DNA from: a bacterium
GTDB lineage: Bacteria > Bdellovibrionota > FAC87 > UBA2466
DNA length: 16,547 nucleotides
Direction of reading: 5' to 3'
NCBI GenBank assembly: GCA_019750655.1
Contig: JAIEOG010000234.1
Location: forward strand, 1 to 16,547
Below are positions 13,360 to 16,547 of this stretch, piece after piece. The notes beneath the pieces were generated by a model. It was not told the origin of the DNA and did not search any database. It saw only the letters and a list, made by a program, of their open reading frames with translations. The translations under genes and the position numbers were made by a program. Every line of letters starts with the position of its first letter. The stretch's first letter is position 1.

Positions 13360-14346
13360 CTATGCGACAACGACCTTCTGATCAATCGAACCAAAAACGG
13401 AGGCCTTACCGAGGTTCACATCGATCCAAACGTGATCCCCAGGCGCTAGCCAGGGGGTTTTCGCTTCGCCGGTGTCGAGAATCTCTTGGAAACGCTTTTC
13501 CACGAGGCAGGCAAAACCCCGTCCCTTGTCTTCGTTGGACACGGTGCCCGTGCCGACAATGCTGCCCGCAGCCAAGGGCCGCGTGCGGCAAGCATGGGCC
13601 ACGAGATCACCGAACGTGAAATGCATTTCCCGGCCGTTCGGGTGCCCAAAGAGTTCGCCATTGAGCTTCACAGTCAGATCCGCTTGGATGCGTTTACCGT
13701 CCCAAGCCGCGCCCAATTCATCAGGCGTTACGACTAAAGGGGCGAACGCGGAATTGGGTTTGGACTGCAAGAAACCAAACTTCGTTTCGATCTCTTCTTT
13801 CACCAAAACTCGGTACGTGATGTCGTTAAACAGCGTGAAGAGCGCGAAGTAAGGTGCGAGTTTGTCGGCCGGCGTGCCTTTGGGGATGTCCGTCGTAATC
13901 ACGGCGAACTCGCCTTCAAAATCGCCACCGTAGCCTGGGCTCATGATGTCTAGCGGAGCATTGGCCGCGAGCAGATTGTCGCTCACACCTTGGTACATGA
14001 GCGGCACCTTGCGAGCCGATTCCGGCATTTGGTCGCCGCGCGATTTGCGCGCACGCACGACGTGCGAGAGAAATGCGCTACCGTCGTAAAACCCGGGAGA
14101 ATTTGGCAAAGGCGCTAAGCAATCTTCAGCGCGAAACGCAAAAGAGCCCGCCGCCGAACCCGCATTCAGATCGCGGGAAACCGCCTGCAGCTTGGGAGCC
14201 GTTTCGGCCCAAGTCTGAAGCGCTTCAAGCAGCGTTTGTGGCAAACCCGCCGGAGGCAGCACCGCGTGGCGATTATCGCTAGAAACAACCGCGAGTTGGC
14301 CGTTGCGTTGTTTGGAATCCTTGCTGCGCAATGTGGCGAGTTTCAT
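13360..14346 (-). CDS. Fumarylacetoacetate hydrolase family protein (probable fumarylacetoacetase)
   Basis: A 328-residue FAH-family enzyme. Fumarylacetoacetase cleaves fumarylacetoacetate to fumarate and acetoacetate, the last step of tyrosine/homogentisate breakdown. The catalytic domain (about 90-320) has the metal-binding DFEGEFAVI (142-150, E144/E146), the following NDITYR (174-179), K196 in FLQSKPNSAF and the GSIVGTGTVSN segment (261-271). Length and motifs such as PLMYQGVSDN fit the bacterial ~330-residue subgroup often annotated as fumarylacetoacetase. The exact substrate cannot be proved from sequence, since the family also includes acylpyruvases and related C-C hydrolases. A strong AAGGAGA site overlaps the upstream stop codon, so it is coupled to the barrel protein gene 8 bases upstream. 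No maleylacetoacetate isomerase or homogentisate dioxygenase is in the window. Confidence 0.92.
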   Translation of the reverse strand: MKLATLRSKDSKQRNGQLAVVSSDNRHAVLPPAGLPQTLLEALQTWAETAPKLQAVSRDLNAGSAAGSFAFRAEDCLAPLPNSPGFYDGSAFLSHVVRARKSRGDQMPESARKVPLMYQGVSDNLLAANAPLDIMSPGYGGDFEGEFAVITTDIPKGTPADKLAPYFALFTLFNDITYRVLVKEEIETKFGFLQSKPNSAFAPLVVTPDELGAAWDGKRIQADLTVKLNGELFGHPNGREMHFTFGDLVAHACRTRPLAAGSIVGTGTVSNEDKGRGFACLVEKRFQEILDTGEAKTPWLAPGDHVWIDVNLGKASVFGSIDQKVVVA

Positions 14347-14354
14347 ACTTCTCC

Positions 14355-15317
14355 TTAGAGTTCATCAATCAAAAACTGGTCGGGTTCATCGAGACTGCAG
14401 CTCCCGAAGGTGCCACCATGGCGGCGGCGCGCGGACTCAATCTGCTCGAGGGAAAGGCGGTGGCCTTTCCAAGAAAACCCATCGGCTTCAAACTTAAATG
14501 CCTTACCGTCGGTTTCTTTCAAGCAGGCTTCGATGTCCGAAGTGGAAAAGGCTTCGAGTCCTAAGGCCTGCGCTAAAGTGAGCGCCGCAAAAACATTTAC
14601 AAAACCCCACTCGCTTCCGCGAGTGACGGCATGGTGCAAGCCTTGCGTGGCTTTGAACCCCACGCCTTGCATGACACAAGCGCTCAGCACTTCCGCTAGC
14701 TGTGTGTTGGTCGGCGGTGTCTTACCACCCGTGCGGATTTTCAAAGCGGCACTTCCACTGCTCGCTTGGTTGTTCTCATTCCAATCAGCGATGGCTTCTA
14801 CGGCCTGGGCGATGCGCGTTTGAAAATCGGCGGAGGGACCGACTTCGAGATAAATCTTAAAACCCAAAACGCCGTCTTGCAGACCGGCATCGAGCGCGGA
14901 TTTCAAAACACGGCCGACTTCGCGATCGGGGCAATCATCGGGAAGACGCGTTTCGTAAGCCAGTGCCATTTGTGGAATAGGCGCGCCGGCAAACTTCTGG
15001 TTGAAATTGCGCAGCTCGCGCAACTCGAAGGCGATGGTACGAGCAAGCTCCTGCGTTTGCGAAACGGCGGAACCAATCACGGTGAGCGTTACAGCCGAGC
15101 CATCTGCTCCTGCATCCACCCAAGCGCGTGAAGAGAGTTTTTTGAGATCCGCAGCCGTCACTACCATGCGCGCCATGAGCGCTGGGAACTTCGCTTCGCG
15201 TCGGTAAGCGCAGGCTTTTGTAAGGGCCTCAGGCAGGGCCAGCTGAGCGGGAGGAAACGTTCCTGCGTAGTCGATCAGGTTCGAGAGCAATGCGTTACGA
15301 GCGGTATAGATCGCCAT
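14355..15317 (-). CDS. Conserved uncharacterised protein, probable beta/alpha barrel, linked to FAH hydrolase
   Basis: A 320-residue cytoplasmic protein. I recall homologues in various bacteria, annotated only as hypothetical or beta/alpha-barrel proteins. Recognisable blocks are LIDYAGTFPPAQL (14-26), GFKIYLEVG (152-160), LKIRTGGKTPPT (192-203), GVGFKATQGLHHAV (218-231), WGFVNVFAALTLA (237-249) and FGSCSLDEPDQFL (304-316). The strand-like K.RTGG and FKAT.GLHH blocks, rich in Lys, Arg and His, look like active-site ends of barrel strands, so an enzyme is likely, but the reaction is unknown. It appears to be the first gene of the operon. Its stop overlaps the ribosome site of the FAH gene, suggesting a shared pathway. 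The ATG at 15317 has no clear ribosome site. Confidence 0.85.
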   Translation of the reverse strand: MAIYTARNALLSNLIDYAGTFPPAQLALPEALTKACAYRREAKFPALMARMVVTAADLKKLSSRAWVDAGADGSAVTLTVIGSAVSQTQELARTIAFELRELRNFNQKFAGAPIPQMALAYETRLPDDCPDREVGRVLKSALDAGLQDGVLGFKIYLEVGPSADFQTRIAQAVEAIADWNENNQASSGSAALKIRTGGKTPPTNTQLAEVLSACVMQGVGFKATQGLHHAVTRGSEWGFVNVFAALTLAQALGLEAFSTSDIEACLKETDGKAFKFEADGFSWKGHRLSLEQIESARRRHGGTFGSCSLDEPDQFLIDEL

Positions 15318-15362
15318 TGGGTGTCAACGTATCGAAGCCCTCAAGAAACCGCAATAGAGCGA

Positions 15363-15385
15363 CGATAGGAATTATGCACCTATCG
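15363..15385. promoter_or_regulatory. Inverted repeat in the divergent intergenic region (possible operator)
   Basis: CGATAGG (15363-15369) and CCTATCG (15379-15385) are a perfect 7-base inverted repeat with a 9-base spacer. It lies in the 90-base gap between the long minus-strand operon and the zinc-ribbon gene. The size suits a dimeric regulator site; a hairpin in the 5' leader of the zinc-ribbon mRNA is the alternative. Confidence 0.45.
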
Positions 15386-15407
15386 ACGGAACGAAGGAGA
15401 GCATCGA

Positions 15408-15626
15408 ATGCGGTCCCCCTACACGCGCGTAGAGAATTCAACCCTTGATGGAACCGGCGAAGAAGTAAACTACCAAGTCCCAGAACCCTTTGAGCGTTGC
15501 GTCTACTGCAACACCAAGCTGCTCTTCACCCACGACTTAAATCTGAGTTATCTCGAAGTGATTGAGAGTTGCCGCTGCCCCGGGTGCGGCGTGACAAAAG
15601 CGCCGCAGCGCTTCACGCTTCAGTAA
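15408..15626 (+). CDS. Small zinc-ribbon-like protein
   Basis: A 72-residue protein. Cysteines are arranged as CVYC (C31, C34) and CRCPGC (C55, C57, C60), the two knuckles of a zinc ribbon about 20 residues apart. The N-terminal 25 residues are polar and probably flexible. There is no signal peptide. A good AAGGAG site lies 8 bases before the ATG. Small zinc ribbons bind nucleic acid or protein partners, and nothing here says which. The gene converges on the membrane protein gene with its stop directly abutting the other stop (TAATCA, no gap). Confidence 0.85.
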   Translation: MRSPYTRVENSTLDGTGEEVNYQVPEPFERCVYCNTKLLFTHDLNLSYLEVIESCRCPGCGVTKAPQRFTLQ

Positions 15627-16547
15627 TCAAGCTCCGAAGAGCATGTAAACTTCGTAGGCGCCGAGAAGCACCATCAGCAGGCTCACGACTCGGCTCGCCA
15701 TTCCTGATGAAGCAGATGCAATCCCTTCCATGCAGATCCCAGCAATAGGCACTCGGCTTGCCATCGCGTTATAGGGCGTGCAAACCAAGAACGCCAAGAG
15801 CACCAAGAGCGGCAAAAATCGGTGCAGCGGGTTCACATTGCTAAACAAAGCGCCCGTAGCGCCCAAGAATAAGAAAACCAAAGCTAGTGTTTGCCCCATA
15901 TAGGCGTGAGAAATGAGGCTTTCTCCGCCGGTCTGTAGGCTAATCAGATCCAGAAGGGCGGAATTTCCCAGGGACTCCAGAACAATGCTGTAGCTCCCCC
16001 CGGATAAAAGCCCCCCAATCGCCATCGGAACCAAAAAGAAGGCGAGATTGCGGCCCCACTCTTTCGGCGTGAGAAAACGCTGCACACTCCAAAATACATA
16101 CGCAAACGCGGGCAGCGCTGCGAGCGCGATGGGATCAATAAGCGCTACGGCAGCCGCCGCAAGGCCGGAAATCCACCAGACCTGCTCCAACGCCTGACGC
16201 AATGCCATAAGGAAAAAGAATCCAACCAGCGGCAAACTCGATCCCAGGCTCAGTTCATAGCTCGTCGGCCAAAGCAGGATAAAAATCGCCGCCAACGTCG
16301 AGATATCCGTCGTCACCATGCGGTTGAACAACTGGAAGGCTTCCCACAAGAAAAGCAGTAGGAATAAATTCGAAAGCACCAAGAGTGCGAACGATGGCGA
16401 AACTCCGAAAAGCTGGCTCCCGGCGACACTCAACCAGTGCAGAGGGTTGCGGGTTTGCAAAATGACATCCCAGATCGGTTGGCGCGCAAGAGACTCGACG
16501 AGACTCGCTTCGGGACCTTGGCTTACGAAACTCAAGAACTGGTGGAC
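15627..16547 (-). CDS. Multi-spanning membrane protein, GT-C glycosyltransferase-like (3' part)
   Basis: The frame is open through the right edge of the window, so only the C-terminal 306 residues are visible. They contain about eight hydrophobic segments (for example FALLVLSNLFLLLFLWEAF, STLAAIFILLWPTSYELSL, AAAAVALIDPIALAALPAFA, LAFFLVPMAIGGLLSG, TLALVFLFLGATGALF, FLPLLVLLAFLVC and VVSLLMVLLGAYEVYML). NPLHWLSVAGSQLFGVSP and the short loop sequences resemble polytopic GT-C type (PMT/PIG-V-like) glycosyltransferases, which use lipid-linked sugars at the membrane. The catalytic Asp motif expected near the N-terminus is outside the window, so this assignment is tentative. It converges on the zinc-ribbon gene with no spacing. 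Confidence 0.8.
   Translation of the reverse strand, partial: VHQFLSFVSQGPEASLVESLARQPIWDVILQTRNPLHWLSVAGSQLFGVSPSFALLVLSNLFLLLFLWEAFQLFNRMVTTDISTLAAIFILLWPTSYELSLGSSLPLVGFFFLMALRQALEQVWWISGLAAAAVALIDPIALAALPAFAYVFWSVQRFLTPKEWGRNLAFFLVPMAIGGLLSGGSYSIVLESLGNSALLDLISLQTGGESLISHAYMGQTLALVFLFLGATGALFSNVNPLHRFLPLLVLLAFLVCTPYNAMASRVPIAGICMEGIASASSGMASRVVSLLMVLLGAYEVYMLFGA

Overview
The window is 16.5 kb of dense bacterial chromosome, moderately GC-rich, with short intergenic gaps and no sign of phage, plasmid, transposon or CRISPR. No rRNA or other strong taxonomic marker is present. The gene style suggests a Gram-negative, possibly Bdellovibrionota/Deltaproteobacteria-like chromosome: many exported proteins and lipoproteins, a secreted papain-type protease, and a zapA-fthC-ymdB-tyrS string without rny. 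That placement is an inference.

Layout. (1) 1-817: the 3' part of a protein with three tandem W/P repeat units, convergent with (2) 824-2413, a histidine kinase whose C-terminal receiver domain has lost its catalytic residues. (3) 2495-5230: a 911-residue exported protein with a long coiled coil and probable Ig-like domains, closed by an intrinsic terminator; behind it on the same strand is plsY (5276-5854), the acylphosphate:glycerol-3-phosphate acyltransferase. (4) Divergent from plsY, 5954-6796 encodes an exported C1A (papain-family) cysteine protease, followed by tRNA-Arg(TCG). (5) 7034-9301: a small lipoprotein, a divergent hotdog thioesterase, an exported SNase-type nuclease with a GTG start, and a small exported protein. 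(6) 9302-9694: 393 bases without a protein gene but with strong inverted repeats, next to tRNA-Lys(TTT). (7) 9846-10427: a second (lipo)protein whose start codon lies six bases after a consensus extended -10 box. (8) 15317 down to 10438, all on the minus strand: an uncharacterised barrel-like protein, a fumarylacetoacetase-family enzyme, ZapA, 5-formyl-THF cyclo-ligase, a YmdB-type phosphoesterase and TyrRS. The spacing (overlap of 4 bases to gaps of 21) suggests one operon. (9) A small zinc-ribbon protein, and the 3' part of a multi-spanning membrane protein that runs off the end.

Functionally, most of the window is housekeeping (phospholipid synthesis, folate, division, translation) with a catabolic pair (barrel protein plus FAH hydrolase) at the head of the long operon. 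The other half is envelope or secreted proteins, several of unknown function. The points most worth a second look are: the conserved but uncharacterised barrel protein coupled to the FAH hydrolase; two genes that look leaderless; the structured region beside tRNA-Lys; two tandem GUAA-capped hairpins at the fthC/ymdB junction, one holding the fthC stop codon in its loop; the inactive receiver of the kinase; and the paired loss of one papain disulfide. I found no defence system, toxin-antitoxin pair or mobile element.
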